Shown: positions 34,154 to 44,800 of the stretch, piece after piece
How positions within the stretch are numbered: the first letter of the stretch is position 1
Layout of the letters: every line of letters starts with the position of its first letter
Assembly: GCA_965227455.1 (NCBI GenBank)
Contig: OZ245752.1
Location: 1,364,001 to 1,428,000, forward strand
Reading direction: 5' to 3'
Length of the DNA: 64,000 nucleotides
Source: JABDIP01 sp965227455
Lineage (GTDB): Bacteria; Pseudomonadota; Alphaproteobacteria; DSM-16000; Inquilinaceae
Program-made: the position numbers and the translations under genes
The notes under the pieces: generated by a model
What the model was told of the DNA's origin: nothing
The model's database searches: none
Seen by the model: the letters and a program-made list of their open reading frames with translations, nothing else

Positions 34154-35047
34154 TCAGACTTCGAAGTCGAACACGTCCTTGTCGAAGGCAGTGTAGTTCT
34201 CGTAGCGCAGCAGGCGGTAGAGGTCGCGGCGGTGCTGCATGCGGTCCAGCAGGCCGGATTGGGTGCCCTTGGCGCGAATCTCGGCCAGCCCGTCGGTGAC
34301 CGCGTGCATGGCCAGGCGCATGGTGGTGACCGGATAGATCGCCAGGTTGTAGCCAAGCGCCTCGAGCTCGGCCTTGGTCAGCAGCGGCGATTTGCCGAAC
34401 TCGGTCATGTTGGCGAGCAAGGGCACGGAAAGGGCCGTCCGCACGGCCTCGAACTCGGCCGGCCCCTCCAGCGCTTCGGGGAATATCATGTCGGCGCCGG
34501 CATCGACATAGGCCTTCATCCGGTCGATGGCCCGGTCCAGGCCTTCCACGGCCCGGGCATCGCTGCGGGCGATCAGAACGAAATTGGGGTCGCGCTTGGC
34601 CTCCGATGCGGCCCGCAGGCGGCGTACCATCTCCGCCGTATCGACCACGGTCTTGTTGTCCAGATGGCCGCAGCGCTTGGGATTGACCTGGTCCTCGATA
34701 TGGCAGCCGGCCAGCCCCTGCTCCTCGATCATGCGGATCGACCGGGCGGCGTTCATCGGCTCGCCGAACCCGGTGTCCAGATCGACGATCGACGGCAGCT
34801 CGGTGACCCGGGCGATCTGATGCGCCCGGCCCGCCACCTCCGACAGTGTGGTCAGCCCGATATCCGGCATGCCGAGATCGGCGGCAAGCACCGCGCCGGA
34901 GACATAGACCGCGTCGAACCCCTGGGCCTCGATCTCCATGGCGACCAGCGGCGCATAGGCGCCCGGTGCCTGCAGCAGGGTCCCGGCGTCGAGGCCGGCG
35001 CGCAGGGCGGCGCGCTTCTCCGCCGCCGTCTTCTTGGCGAACAGCAT
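34154..35047 (-). CDS. prpB: Methylisocitrate lyase-type isomerase
   Basis: A 297-residue member of the isocitrate lyase/PEP mutase superfamily. The signature is NPKRCGH with the catalytic Cys, preceded by IEDQV; SGAVLAADLGMPDIGLTTLSE and DLDTGFGEP bind the metal and substrate. In the methylcitrate cycle PrpB splits 2-methylisocitrate into pyruvate and succinate. Its ATG overlaps the stop of the PrpD-like gene by one base. A carboxyphosphonoenolpyruvate mutase-type role is less likely given the partner. Confidence 0.86.
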   Translation of the reverse strand: MLFAKKTAAEKRAALRAGLDAGTLLQAPGAYAPLVAMEIEAQGFDAVYVSGAVLAADLGMPDIGLTTLSEVAGRAHQIARVTELPSIVDLDTGFGEPMNAARSIRMIEEQGLAGCHIEDQVNPKRCGHLDNKTVVDTAEMVRRLRAASEAKRDPNFVLIARSDARAVEGLDRAIDRMKAYVDAGADMIFPEALEGPAEFEAVRTALSVPLLANMTEFGKSPLLTKAELEALGYNLAIYPVTTMRLAMHAVTDGLAEIRAKGTQSGLLDRMQHRRDLYRLLRYENYTAFDKDVFDFEV

Positions 35048-36564
35048 TAGAGAATCCCCTTGCGATCGTTCCGGGTCAGCCGATCGGCGGCGACGGACAC
35101 CGTCAGATCCAGCAACGCGCCGGCCGCAAGGCCGGACAATCGATCCACGGCGTCGAGGAACCTCGTCCGCTCATCTTCTTTTACAATATCGTCCGTCAGA
35201 ATATTGAATTTATTGACATAGTCAGCCCGGGCGAAGGGCTTGGCGCCGAGCGGGTGGGCGTCGGCGACGGCGATCTCATCGACCAGCCTCTCGCCGTCGT
35301 CGAACACGATCTCAAGCCGGCCGCCGAACGCCTTCCTGGCCGGATCCTCGTCGTGATAGCGGGCGGTCCAGGCAGCATCCTCAACGGTGCGCACCCGGTG
35401 CCACAGCTGCACGGTATCCGCCCGCGCCGCCCGCTCCGGCGCATAGGAGTGCACATGGTGCCAGCGCCCGTCCTGCAGGGCGACGGCCAGGATGTACATG
35501 ATGGAGTGATCCAGGGTCTCGCGGCTGGCGGTCGGATCCATTTTCTGGGGGTCGTTGGCGCCGGTGCCGATGACGTTGTGGGTGTGGTGGCTGGTATGCA
35601 GGACGATCTCGGCGACGCGTCCCCAATCGCCACCGGTGCGCTCGATCACCTGGTGGCGCAGCCGGATCGCCAGGTCGATCGGCGCCTGGCTCTGGTATTC
35701 GGCGGAGTGGGCCTTGGTATAGGTCTCCAGGATCGCCCGCTTGGGCTCGCCCGGACCGGGCAGCGGCACGGAATACTCGATTTCCGGCCCACCCAGCATC
35801 CAGGCGATGACCCCGTCCTCGCCCTCATAGATCGGCGACGGGGCGCCCTCCCCGCGCATGGCGCGGTCGACGGCCTCGATGGCCAGCTTGCCGGCATGGG
35901 CCGGGGCGAAGGCCTTCCAGCTCGAGAGCGCGCCCTTGCGAGACTGCCGGGTGGCGGTGGTGACATGCAGCGCCTGCTGCACCGCCTGATAGATGATCTC
36001 GGCGTCCAGGCCCAGCATGGCACCGATCCCGGCCGCCGACGCCGGACCCAGATGGGCCACATGGTCGATCTTGTGCCGGTGCAGGCAGATGCCCTTCACC
36101 AGATTCACCTGGATCTCATAGGCGGCGGCGATGCCGCGCAGCAGCGCCGGCCCGTCCAGACCCAGTTGCTGGGCGACCGCCAGCAGCGGCGGGATGTTGT
36201 CGCCGGGATGGCTGTAGTCGGCGGCCAAGAAGGTGTCGTGGAAATCGAGCTCGCGGACCGCGGTGCCATTGGCCCAGGCGGCCCATTCCGCGCTGAACCG
36301 CCGGTCGCGCGGCAATCCGAACAGGTTGGCTCCGTCGGCTCGGGGATGGGCCATGGCCTGGGCCCTTGCGGTCGCCACCGGGCCGCGATTGATGGCCGCC
36401 ATGGCCACCGACGCATTGTCGATGATCCGGTCGCCGATGGCGGCGGCCACCTCCGGCTCGACGGGCACCGGGTCGGCGGCCACCTCGGCGATACGCCAGG
36501 CCAGTTGCTGCTCCCTGGGCAGGCGCTCCGCTTCGCGATAGGTCCGAACTCTGTGAAGTTGCAT
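35047..36564 (-). CDS. prpD: 2-Methylcitrate dehydratase (MmgE/PrpD family)
   Basis: A 505-residue MmgE/PrpD enzyme that dehydrates 2-methylcitrate to methylaconitate in propionate breakdown. Landmarks are NGTAVRELDFHDTFL, HPGDNIPPLLAVAQ, the LVKGICLHRHKIDHVAHLG stretch in the core, and SSWKAFAPAHAGKLAI. I set the start at ATG 36564, which has GGAGG upstream; the longer frame to 36807 runs through non-protein-like sequence. It is first in the prpDB unit. No prpC is visible in the window. Confidence 0.88.
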   Translation of the reverse strand: MQLHRVRTYREAERLPREQQLAWRIAEVAADPVPVEPEVAAAIGDRIIDNASVAMAAINRGPVATARAQAMAHPRADGANLFGLPRDRRFSAEWAAWANGTAVRELDFHDTFLAADYSHPGDNIPPLLAVAQQLGLDGPALLRGIAAAYEIQVNLVKGICLHRHKIDHVAHLGPASAAGIGAMLGLDAEIIYQAVQQALHVTTATRQSRKGALSSWKAFAPAHAGKLAIEAVDRAMRGEGAPSPIYEGEDGVIAWMLGGPEIEYSVPLPGPGEPKRAILETYTKAHSAEYQSQAPIDLAIRLRHQVIERTGGDWGRVAEIVLHTSHHTHNVIGTGANDPQKMDPTASRETLDHSIMYILAVALQDGRWHHVHSYAPERAARADTVQLWHRVRTVEDAAWTARYHDEDPARKAFGGRLEIVFDDGERLVDEIAVADAHPLGAKPFARADYVNKFNILTDDIVKEDERTRFLDAVDRLSGLAAGALLDLTVSVAADRLTRNDRKGIL

Positions 36565-36674
36565 CGCGCCCTGTTGCCTCCAGCCACCAGCCAATGCCGA
36601 ACGGTAGCACGGGCGCGATTTCATCAGCCTTTCGCCGGCCTGGCCGCATGGCGTGATGTCCGCTATCCCGACGC

Positions 36675-38459
36675 TCAGGCGAACGGCGCCTCCGCTTCGA
36701 GACCGGCCCGGCGAACGCCTTCGAGGAAGTAGAGGTCGTCCGCCGGGTCCTTGTACATCGGCCGCAGCGCCCAGCGGGTGGCAAAGCCGGGATCGAGCCG
36801 CTCGCATTCCGCCAGGGCCGCGCCGGCCTCCGCCTCGCGCCCGAGATGGCCGCAGGCGGCGGCCAGCACCAGATGGGCCAGCGGATAGTCGGAGCGCCGA
36901 TGGACCGTCGTCTCGGCCCAGCGCGCCGCCGCCTCGGGGTCGCGGGCGTTCAGATGGGCCCGTGCCAGCATGGCCAGGACGAAATGGATGCGCGGGTCCT
37001 GCGGGTTCAGCCGCAACGAGTGCTGCAGATGGCCGATTCCGTCCACTGGCCGGCCGGCGAAGCTGAGCGCAATGCCGAGCTGGGCATGGGCAATCGCGTT
37101 GCTGGGGTTGAGCTGGATGGCCTGCTCTCCAGCAGCGATCGCAAGCTCGAAATGCCGGTCCCAGACCAGTCCGAACCCAAGAATGCAGTGGGCCTCGGAG
37201 TTTGCCCGGTCAAGCACCACGGCCTTTCGCGCGGATCTCAGCAGCGCCTCGATCGCGGGCTCGCGCCGTTCCACGATCTCGAACCAGAGGTCGCGATGAT
37301 GGCTATAGGCGAGCCCGACATGGCCGCCGCTATAGCCCGGGTCGAGCGCGATCGCCTTCTCGAACATCTCCCGGGCCCGGGTATTGCCCTCGGGGCTGAA
37401 CTCCTCCAGCAGGGCCCGCCCGCGCAGGCAATAGCCCCAGGCGGTCAGATCCTTCGGCCGGACGGCGGTGACCCGGTCACGCTCCGCCTTCTCCAGCTCC
37501 GGCGCAATGGTCGCCGCGATGTGGTGGGTGATCTCGTCCTGCACCGCGAAGACGTCCTCGATTTCACGGTCGAACTTCTCCGCCCAGATATGATGGCCGG
37601 TCGCCGCATCGATGAGCTGGGCATTGACCCGTACCCGCCCGTTGCCCTTGCGGATGCTGCCTTCCAGCACGTAGCGCGCACCCAGATCGCCGGCAACGCT
37701 GCGCACATCCGGCGATTTGCCCTTGTAGGCAAAGGTGGAGTTGCGGGCGATGACGGGGAACGAGCGCCAGGCCGCCAGTGCGGTGATGATGTCCTCGGTT
37801 AGCCCGTCGACGAAATACTCGTCCGCCGGGTCGCCGCCCATATTGTCGAAGGGCAGCACGGCCACCGTCGCCTGGTCGCCGGTTTCCGCAATTGGCGGGA
37901 CGATTGCCGGCGGCGGAGCCGACGACAGGCCGCCACCGTTGAGCAGGACCCGGTAAACCCGCATCGGTCGGTCGATGTTCTTCAACTCGCGCTCGCCCAA
38001 ATCCTCGAATGCGAACTCAGAGCTGTTGGCGACATTGCTGTATATGGTCTCCGACACGCAGATGCCGCCCGGTTCGGCCTGCGCCTCGAGCCGGGCGGCG
38101 ACGTTGACTCGGTTGCCAAGAAAGTTCTCCCGGTCGACGACCACGTCGCCGAGATGCAGCCCGAAGCGCATCAGCAGCTGCTGCTCGGCCGGCACGTCCG
38201 TGTTGACGTCGCGCAGGAAGTTCTGGACTTCGACGGCACAGCGCAGGGCATCCAGAACGCTGGCGAATTCGAAGACCAGGCTGTCGCCGGCGGTGTTGAA
38301 CAGGCGGCCCTGATAGTCGCCGGCGACGTCGCAGATGTAGTCCCGGCAGGCGGTCCAATTCTGGATCGTCCGCTCCTCATCCTGGCCAACGAGACGGCTG
38401 TAGCCGGCCACGTCCCCGGCCAGGATGGCCACCAGTTTCCGCTTCATGTCCTGCAACAT
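36675..38459 (-). CDS. Class III nucleotide cyclase with TolB-like and TPR domains
   Basis: A 594-residue cytoplasmic protein. Residues ~5-175 form a class III adenylate/guanylate cyclase domain (VAILAGDVAGYSRL with the metal Asp, FNTAGDSLVFEF, GLHLGDVVVD, NRVNVAARLEA). Residues ~215-330 are TolB-like (VAVLPFDNMGGDP, VLEGSIRKGNGRVRVNAQLI), then TPR repeats to the end. Such proteins are numerous in Rhizobiales and Rhodospirillales with unknown inputs. ATG 38459 has GAGGG; ATG 38447 (MKRKLVAIL) is an alternative. It sits next to a paralogue that lacks the cyclase part. Confidence 0.87.
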   Translation of the reverse strand: MLQDMKRKLVAILAGDVAGYSRLVGQDEERTIQNWTACRDYICDVAGDYQGRLFNTAGDSLVFEFASVLDALRCAVEVQNFLRDVNTDVPAEQQLLMRFGLHLGDVVVDRENFLGNRVNVAARLEAQAEPGGICVSETIYSNVANSSEFAFEDLGERELKNIDRPMRVYRVLLNGGGLSSAPPPAIVPPIAETGDQATVAVLPFDNMGGDPADEYFVDGLTEDIITALAAWRSFPVIARNSTFAYKGKSPDVRSVAGDLGARYVLEGSIRKGNGRVRVNAQLIDAATGHHIWAEKFDREIEDVFAVQDEITHHIAATIAPELEKAERDRVTAVRPKDLTAWGYCLRGRALLEEFSPEGNTRAREMFEKAIALDPGYSGGHVGLAYSHHRDLWFEIVERREPAIEALLRSARKAVVLDRANSEAHCILGFGLVWDRHFELAIAAGEQAIQLNPSNAIAHAQLGIALSFAGRPVDGIGHLQHSLRLNPQDPRIHFVLAMLARAHLNARDPEAAARWAETTVHRRSDYPLAHLVLAAACGHLGREAEAGAALAECERLDPGFATRWALRPMYKDPADDLYFLEGVRRAGLEAEAPFA

Positions 38460-38614
38460 GGCCCTCGCGTCGCATTCGTTTTTGCGCTGTTCCTGGATGC
38501 AGAGTGTCCGGAGTCCCGCGCGATTGCGAGGCTGTAACGGTGAGTCACGGATGGGATCGAACGGTGCGGCGGTCACTGTCGACCAGCCCGGGACGAACAC
38601 CACCGGGACTCCGG

Positions 38615-40279
38615 TCAGTCTGCCGGATCGGGAATCGAGAGCCCCGCCTTTCGCAGCCCCTCCACGACCGCTTGCAGGAAATCTTCCTGGAAATTCCAGG
38701 CTGTGAGGTGCGTCCATGCCTGTTCGGCGAAATCCGGCACGATCCCGGTTAGCTCGTCGCAGGCGGCACGCCCCTCCTCCACGCGACCCAGCTGGCCGTA
38801 GCACATGGCAAGAAGCACAAATCGCCAGAACAGCCCCGGCACCCGAAACTGCTTGGCCGCGGCCAGGGCCGCCTCGTACTCGCCTTTGCGATAGTGGTCC
38901 AGAACGGCGGCCCCATGGAACCAGCCGGGGTGTGTCGGGCTCAGGGCGATCGCCTTGTCTGCCAATTCCCGGCCGCGATCCCACTCCCCGATGCAGCACA
39001 GCCGGATTCCGAAGTCCGACAACATGTCCGCGTGATTGGGATTGAGCGCGACCGCGCGCGTCCCGGCGGCATCGAATTCGTCCAACTCGCGTCTGTGGAA
39101 ATGCGTGTTGGACAGGATGTGATAGGCCATCGAGTTCTCGGGATCGAGCATCACCGCGCGTTGCGCGGCGTCCAGGGCGCGATCCAACGGGTCGCTCTCA
39201 GGCCGCGGGTTGTACCCGAAGACCAGTTCTTCCATGTAGGTTTCGGCCAACGCCGCCCAGGCGCTAGCATAGCCGGGGTCCAGCTCGACGGCCCGTTCCA
39301 GCCCGGCACGCACCGATTGGTGCAGCTCCAAAGACGGGTGGACCCAGTATTCATAGAAGCGCAGGACCGCATCGTAGGCGTCCAGATGGTGCGGTGCCTT
39401 GCCCTTGGAGAGCCGGGCGCCGGCGCGCGCGATGATGCCGTAGGGTTGTCCCACCGCGGCAACGATATGGTCGGATATGTCGTCCTGAACGTCGAATATG
39501 TTCTGCGCCGACAGGTCGCGATCATAGGTATCGGAGAACAAATGCATGCCGTCGGCCGCGTCGATCAGTTGGCCGGTCACCCGGATCATGTCGCCCGCCT
39601 TGCGGACGCTGCCTTCCAAGACGTAGCCGACACCAAGATCCCGCCCGACATCCCGCACATCGACGGGTTGCCCCTTGTATTTGAACGTCGAGTGGCGGGC
39701 GATGACCCGCAGGTCGGGAAACCGCGTCAGGGCGTTGATGATTTCTTCGGTTATGCCGTCTGCAAGGAACTCCTGGCTCGGGTCGCCGCTGAGGTTCTCG
39801 AACGGCAGGACCGCGATCGATGGCCCCTTGGGATACTCCGGCGCAATGTCGCCTGGCGCCTCGCTGTCCTGCCGCGCCTTGGGTGGAGCCGGTTCGGCTG
39901 GCCGCGCCGCCCGGAACAGCGGCACGTAACTGCCCTTGGGCAGGTCGATCCGAACCGGATCCTCGCGGCCGTCGGTCAGGTAGTAGCGCTCCAGCCGCCG
40001 GCGCAGGCGGCCGGCCTCGACCCGCACGATGGTGTTGGTCTGGGGGTCGAAGGATTCATCGCGATCGAAGACGGTGGTGGCGATGGTGTATTCCTTCAGC
40101 CGGTCCGACCGGCCGGCCAGGGTCTCTTCCACCACGAAGCTGAGGAACGCGTTGATGCGCCCGGACTGGGCGAAATCGGCGCTGCCCAAGATCTGTCCGA
40201 GCTGCACGCGAACGGCGCTCTCCGACGGCGCCATGTCGGTGGCGTGCTGATCCCCGGAGGATCCGTCCGGGCGGACCAT
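38615..40279 (-). CDS. TolB/TPR protein with winged-helix-like N-terminal domain
   Basis: A 554-residue paralogue of the neighbour. Its TolB-like part (~150-275: IAVLPFENLSGDPSQEFLADG, VLEGSVRKAGDMIRVTGQLI) and TPR tail correspond closely. The N-terminal 115 residues instead read SAVRVQLGQILGSADFAQSGR, FLSFVVEETL, EYTIATTVF, RVEAGRLRRRLERYY and KGSYVPLF, a domain common in this protein group and suggestive of a DNA-binding or regulatory module. No signal peptide or membrane segment. ATG 40279 is used; upstream frame is not protein-like. Divergent from the RND operon. Confidence 0.8.
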   Translation of the reverse strand: MVRPDGSSGDQHATDMAPSESAVRVQLGQILGSADFAQSGRINAFLSFVVEETLAGRSDRLKEYTIATTVFDRDESFDPQTNTIVRVEAGRLRRRLERYYLTDGREDPVRIDLPKGSYVPLFRAARPAEPAPPKARQDSEAPGDIAPEYPKGPSIAVLPFENLSGDPSQEFLADGITEEIINALTRFPDLRVIARHSTFKYKGQPVDVRDVGRDLGVGYVLEGSVRKAGDMIRVTGQLIDAADGMHLFSDTYDRDLSAQNIFDVQDDISDHIVAAVGQPYGIIARAGARLSKGKAPHHLDAYDAVLRFYEYWVHPSLELHQSVRAGLERAVELDPGYASAWAALAETYMEELVFGYNPRPESDPLDRALDAAQRAVMLDPENSMAYHILSNTHFHRRELDEFDAAGTRAVALNPNHADMLSDFGIRLCCIGEWDRGRELADKAIALSPTHPGWFHGAAVLDHYRKGEYEAALAAAKQFRVPGLFWRFVLLAMCYGQLGRVEEGRAACDELTGIVPDFAEQAWTHLTAWNFQEDFLQAVVEGLRKAGLSIPDPAD

Positions 40280-40396
40280 GACTGCCTCCCAACAACCGCC
40301 GGCCCGGGTCCGCGACATGCCGCAACGGCCCCGGCGGTCGTGCAAACTCCCACCTATCCAAAAGGTTAGCAGTCGATCGACCGGCTGTCGACGCGC

Positions 40397-40409
40397 CGGT
40401 GACTCACCG
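40397..40409. promoter_or_regulatory. GGTGA-C-TCACC palindrome, possible operator
   Basis: CGGTGACTCACCG is a 13-base inverted repeat with one unpaired central base, in the 244-base divergent region between the TolB/TPR gene and the RND operon. Its 11-base part GTGACTCACCG recurs on the minus strand at 38548-38538, 79 bases upstream of the cyclase gene. A shared regulator is possible; chance recurrence is not excluded. Confidence 0.35.
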
Positions 40410-40523
40410 TGACAAACTGCTGTCCGGCAGCCTCCCGCGCCAAATTGCCTCCACGACGCAGCGAAGAAGCGCCGCCGGACATCCCGGCACCGCCGACTGC
40501 ATCGGAACGAGGAGGCCCATGCC

Positions 40524-40697
40524 ATGCGCGGAATAGTGACCCTGATCGCGATCTACGGACTGGTCGTGCTGATGCTCCTCTCCGGATGCTCGAATGGCCG
40601 ATGGGTCATGCACGACCTCAGCAGCGTCTCCTTCCAGTTTGACGGCCCGACCACGCTCGCCAAGCCCGCGCGATCGTCGGCGGCAGCCACACGATGA
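40524..40697 (+). CDS. Small lipoprotein coupled to the RND pump
   Basis: A 57-residue protein with a strong RBS (GGAGG at 40510-40514) and a lipoprotein signal: a hydrophobic run VTLIAIYGLVVLMLL followed by lipobox LLSGC (Cys22). The mature peptide is only 36 residues (CSNGRWVMHDLSSVSF and a short basic tail). The TGA stop shares ATGA with the start of the RND fusion-protein gene, which argues for real translation. I do not recognise the family. A role as a small pump accessory is inference. Confidence 0.68.
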   Translation: MRGIVTLIAIYGLVVLMLLSGCSNGRWVMHDLSSVSFQFDGPTTLAKPARSSAAATR

Positions 40698-41866
40698 CCA
40701 CCCGAATGCCCAAAGGACCCGAGACCATGAACACGAACACCCGTTTCCCCCGTTCCATTCCCGGCGCCGTTCGCGCCGCCGGTCTGGCGCTGCTGGTCCT
40801 GCTGCCGAGCGCCTGCGACGACCCGGTGCCGGTCGACAAGAACGTCGTGCGTTCGATCAAATGGGCGACGCTCGACCAGGGTGTGGCGGCTCAGGAGCGC
40901 CGCATCGCCGGCATCGTCCAGCCGGTCGATGTCACCCAGCTCAGCTTCGAGGTCAGCGGCCGGGTGCAGACCCTGCATGTCCGCCTGGGCGACAAGGTTC
41001 GGGTCGGCGACGTGATCGCCGAGCTGGACCGGGAGCCCTACCTGCTGCAGGTCCGCCATGCCGAGGCCGAGGTCGCCGCGGCCAATGCGGTCTACATGGA
41101 AGAGCGCCGCAACCTGGAGCGCCAGCGCATCCTGTTCCGGGACGGCTGGATCGCCCAGGCGCGGTTGGACAGCGCCGTCGCCGGCCATGACGCGGCCGAG
41201 AGCCAGGTCGGCGCCCGCAGCGCCCATCTCGACCTGCGCCGCCGCGATCTGGGGCTGACCCTGCTGCGCGCGCCCTTCGACGGCGTCATCACCGCCAAGG
41301 CGATCGAGGCTTTCGAGGAGGTCGCCAATGGCCAGCCGATCTTCGAGTTGAGCGGTGAGCGCGACATGAAGGTCACGCTGCGGGTACCGCCGACCCTGAT
41401 CAACCAGATCCATCAGGGCCAGACGGTCACGGTCCGCTTCCCCAGCGACGTGAACCTGGAACTGGCCGGCACCGTCACCGAGATCGGCGCCCGTGCGGCC
41501 GAGGCCAATGCCTTCCCGGTCACCGTCGTGCTCGACGAGACGTCGGAGCGGCTGCGCGCCGGCATGTCGGCGGAGGTCGCCTTTGCCTTCGACAACGCCA
41601 CGCAGGTGGCCGACAGCCTGATGGTGCCGATGAACGCCATCCTCTCCGGTGACGGCCAGGACTACCACGTCTTCCGTTACGACGCGGGCACCTCGACCGT
41701 GCGCCGGGTGCCGGTGGAGATCGAGGATCTGCACGAGAACGAAGTCCAGATCGCGGGCGATCTGATCCCCGGCGACATTATCGCTACTGCCGGTGTCGAG
41801 TTCCTGGCCGATGGCCAGGAGGTGCGGCTGATGGGCCGCGAGATGCCCTATGGCGAAGGAGCCTGA
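40694..41866 (+). CDS. RND efflux periplasmic adaptor (MFP), lipoprotein
   Basis: A 390-residue membrane fusion protein. The N terminus has a lipobox-like LLPSAC before the mature region, so the adaptor is probably lipid-anchored. The biotinyl-lipoyl halves are SFEVSGRVQTLHVRLGDKVRVG and APFDGVITAKAIEAFEEV, separated by an alpha-helical hairpin; a beta-barrel domain follows. ATG 40694 overlaps the small lipoprotein stop by four bases; ATG 40727 is an alternative nearer the signal peptide. The permease starts three bases after the stop. No outer-membrane channel gene is in the operon. Confidence 0.92.
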   Translation: MTTRMPKGPETMNTNTRFPRSIPGAVRAAGLALLVLLPSACDDPVPVDKNVVRSIKWATLDQGVAAQERRIAGIVQPVDVTQLSFEVSGRVQTLHVRLGDKVRVGDVIAELDREPYLLQVRHAEAEVAAANAVYMEERRNLERQRILFRDGWIAQARLDSAVAGHDAAESQVGARSAHLDLRRRDLGLTLLRAPFDGVITAKAIEAFEEVANGQPIFELSGERDMKVTLRVPPTLINQIHQGQTVTVRFPSDVNLELAGTVTEIGARAAEANAFPVTVVLDETSERLRAGMSAEVAFAFDNATQVADSLMVPMNAILSGDGQDYHVFRYDAGTSTVRRVPVEIEDLHENEVQIAGDLIPGDIIATAGVEFLADGQEVRLMGREMPYGEGA

Positions 41867-41869
41867 CCG

Positions 41870-44800
41870 ATGAACCTGACCGGATTTGCCCTGAACAACA
41901 CCCGGGTGACGGCGCTGGTCGTCGCCATGCTGGCCATCGCCGGGGTGATGCTCTTCTCCAACTTCCCCTCCAAGGAGGACCCTGAGGTCACGGTCCGCGA
42001 GGCGGTGGTGGCGGCGTATTTCCCCGGCATGTCGCCGGAGCGGGTGGAGAACCTGATCACCCGCCAGCTGGAGCGCCAGATCCGCCTGATCCCCGAGGTC
42101 AAGGACATCAAGTCCAGCTCCAAGACCGGCGTCGCGATCATCCATGTCGTGGTCTATGACCGCTTCTTCGAGATGGAGCCGATCTGGCAGAACCTGCGCA
42201 ACAAGATGGCCGAGGCCCGCCCCTCCCTGCCGCAAGGCACCATCGGGCCCTTCGTCAACAGCGATTTCGGCGACGTCAATGTCGCCACTGTGGCGCTCAC
42301 CGCCGACGGCTTCTCCTTCGAGGAGATGCGCAAGGTGGCCCGCGACATCCGCGACGAGCTCTACACCGTCGACGGCATCCGCCGGGTCGAGTTGCACGGT
42401 GTGCAGCAGGAGCGCATCTATCTGGAGACCACTAACGCCCGCCTGGCCCGCTATGGCCTGTCGCCGGACGAGCTGATCGAGACGCTCGAGGCGCAGAACA
42501 TCATCCTGCCCGGCGGACGGGTGGAGATCGGCGGATACGGCACCGTGGTGGAGCCGAGCGGCAATTTCGACTCCATCGAGGACATCCGCAACACCGTCAT
42601 CACCATCCCGTCGACGGAGCAGGTCGCCTATCTGCGCGACATCGTCACCGTGCGCCGGGCCTATGAGGACCCGGCCCAGTCCCTGGCCTACTACAATGGC
42701 GAGCCGGCCATCGTGCTGGCGGTCTCCATGCAGAAGACCGGCGTCAACGTGCTCGATTTCGGCCCCCGGCTGAAGGACCGCATCGCCGAGATCGAGACCG
42801 ATTTGCCGATCGGCTACGCGCTGGACTTCGCCACCTACCAGGCGGACTACGTCGAGGAGTCGGTCGAGGGCGTCACCCTCAACGTCTATGAGACGCTGGG
42901 CATCGTGTTGGCCATGGTGATGCTGTTCCTGGGCTGGCGCACCGGGCTGATCGTCGGCTCGATCGTGCCGCTGACCATGCTGGTCTCGCTGGTCTTCATG
43001 AGCGTGCTGGGCATCGAGCTGCAGCGGGTCAGCCTGGCGACCATGATCATCGCGCTCGGCCTCCTGGTCGACAACGGCATCGTCATCGCCGAGGACATCG
43101 GCCGCCGCATGGCCGAGGGCGCCAGCCGTGCGGAGGCCGCCATGGGCACCGGCAAGCAGTTGTCCCTGCCGCTGCTGACCTCGTCCCTGACCACCATCCT
43201 GGCTTTCATGCCGCTGATGATGGCCAGCGACAGCTCAGGCGAATACATGCGCTCCATGTCCATGGTGGTGCTGATCGCCCTGCTCAGCTCCTGGGTGCTG
43301 GCGATGACCTTCACCCCGCTGCTGTGCAAATGGTTCATGGCGACGCCGAAGAAGACGCCGGCACAGGTCAAGGCCGCCTTCGACACCCCGATCTACCGGG
43401 TCTACATCGCGGTCCTGAAGTTCCTGCTGCGAGCCCGGGTGCCCTTCGTGGTCGCGATTGCGGCCGGGCTGTTCGGCGGCTTCACCATGCTGGCCCAGGT
43501 GCCGGAGCAGTTCTTCCCGGAATCCTCCCGCAACCAGTTCTACGTCTATCTCGACCTGCCCAACGGCGCTACGACCCGGGCGACCGACGAGACGGTGCGC
43601 GACGTCATCGCCTGGCTGGGCGACGCGACCGCCAATCCCGAGGTGCAGTCCAATGTGGCCTATGTCGGCTATGGCGGTCCGCGCTTCTTCGTACCGCTGG
43701 CGCCGCGCGACGAGGACCCGCACGTCGCCTTCATCCTGGTGACGGTGGACGAGGCGGAGTCCGTATCGCCGGTGCAGGAGCGCACCCGCGCCTATCTGGC
43801 GGACGCCCATCCAGAGGCTCTGGGACGCATCAAATCCTTCTTCCTGGGCAATTCCGAAACCGGCCTGCTGGAGGTCCGGGTGCGCGGCCGCGACCTGGAG
43901 ACGGTCTCGGCCTTCGGAGCCGAGGTCGAGCAGGCGCTGGCCCGGATTCCCGGAGCGCTGGACATCCACAACAACTGGGAAAACCGCATCACCAAGATGC
44001 AGGTGGAGATCGACCAGGTCCGCGCCCGCCGCGCCGGCGTGACGTCGGAGGAGATTGCCGAGAGCCTGAACACCTATTTCAGCGGCGGCACGGTCACCGC
44101 CTATCGCGAGGGCGATCAGGTGATCCCGATCGTGCTGCGGGCCGCCAATGCGGAGCGGACCAACCTGGACCGGCTGCGCTCCATCGAGGTCTATTCCACG
44201 AGCGGCGGCCACAGCGTGCTGCTGTCCGAAGTGGCTGACTTCGTGCCGGTGAACCAGTTCAGCCGCATCGAGCGCTACAATTTGAAGCGCACGGTCACCG
44301 TCCAGGCCAAGCATTCCTGGCTGCAGGCGGCGGAATTGCTGGCGGCGGCGCAGCCGGCGCTGGACGAGATCGCGGCCCGGCTGCCCGCCGGCTATGCGAT
44401 CGAGATCGGCGGCGAACCGGAGGACGCGGCTAAGGGCGAGGAGGCGCTGTTCGAATTCGTGCCGCACTGCCTGGCGGCGATCGTCCTGCTTCTGGTGTGG
44501 CAGTTCAACTCCTTCGCCAAGCCGGCGATCATCTTCATCACCATCCCGCTGTCGTTCATCGGGGCGGCGATCGGCCTGCTGGCCACCGGGGCCTATATGG
44601 GCTTCATGGCGATGCTGGGCTTCCTCAGCCTGGCCGGCATCATCATCAACAATGCGATCGTGCTGCTGGACCAGATCCAGGTGGAGATCGACGGCGGGGC
44701 CACGCCCTATGACGCGGTCATCACCGCCTCGGTCAGCCGCTTCCAGCCGGTGATGATGACCACCCTGACCACCATCCTCGGCCTGCTGCCGCTGATGATC

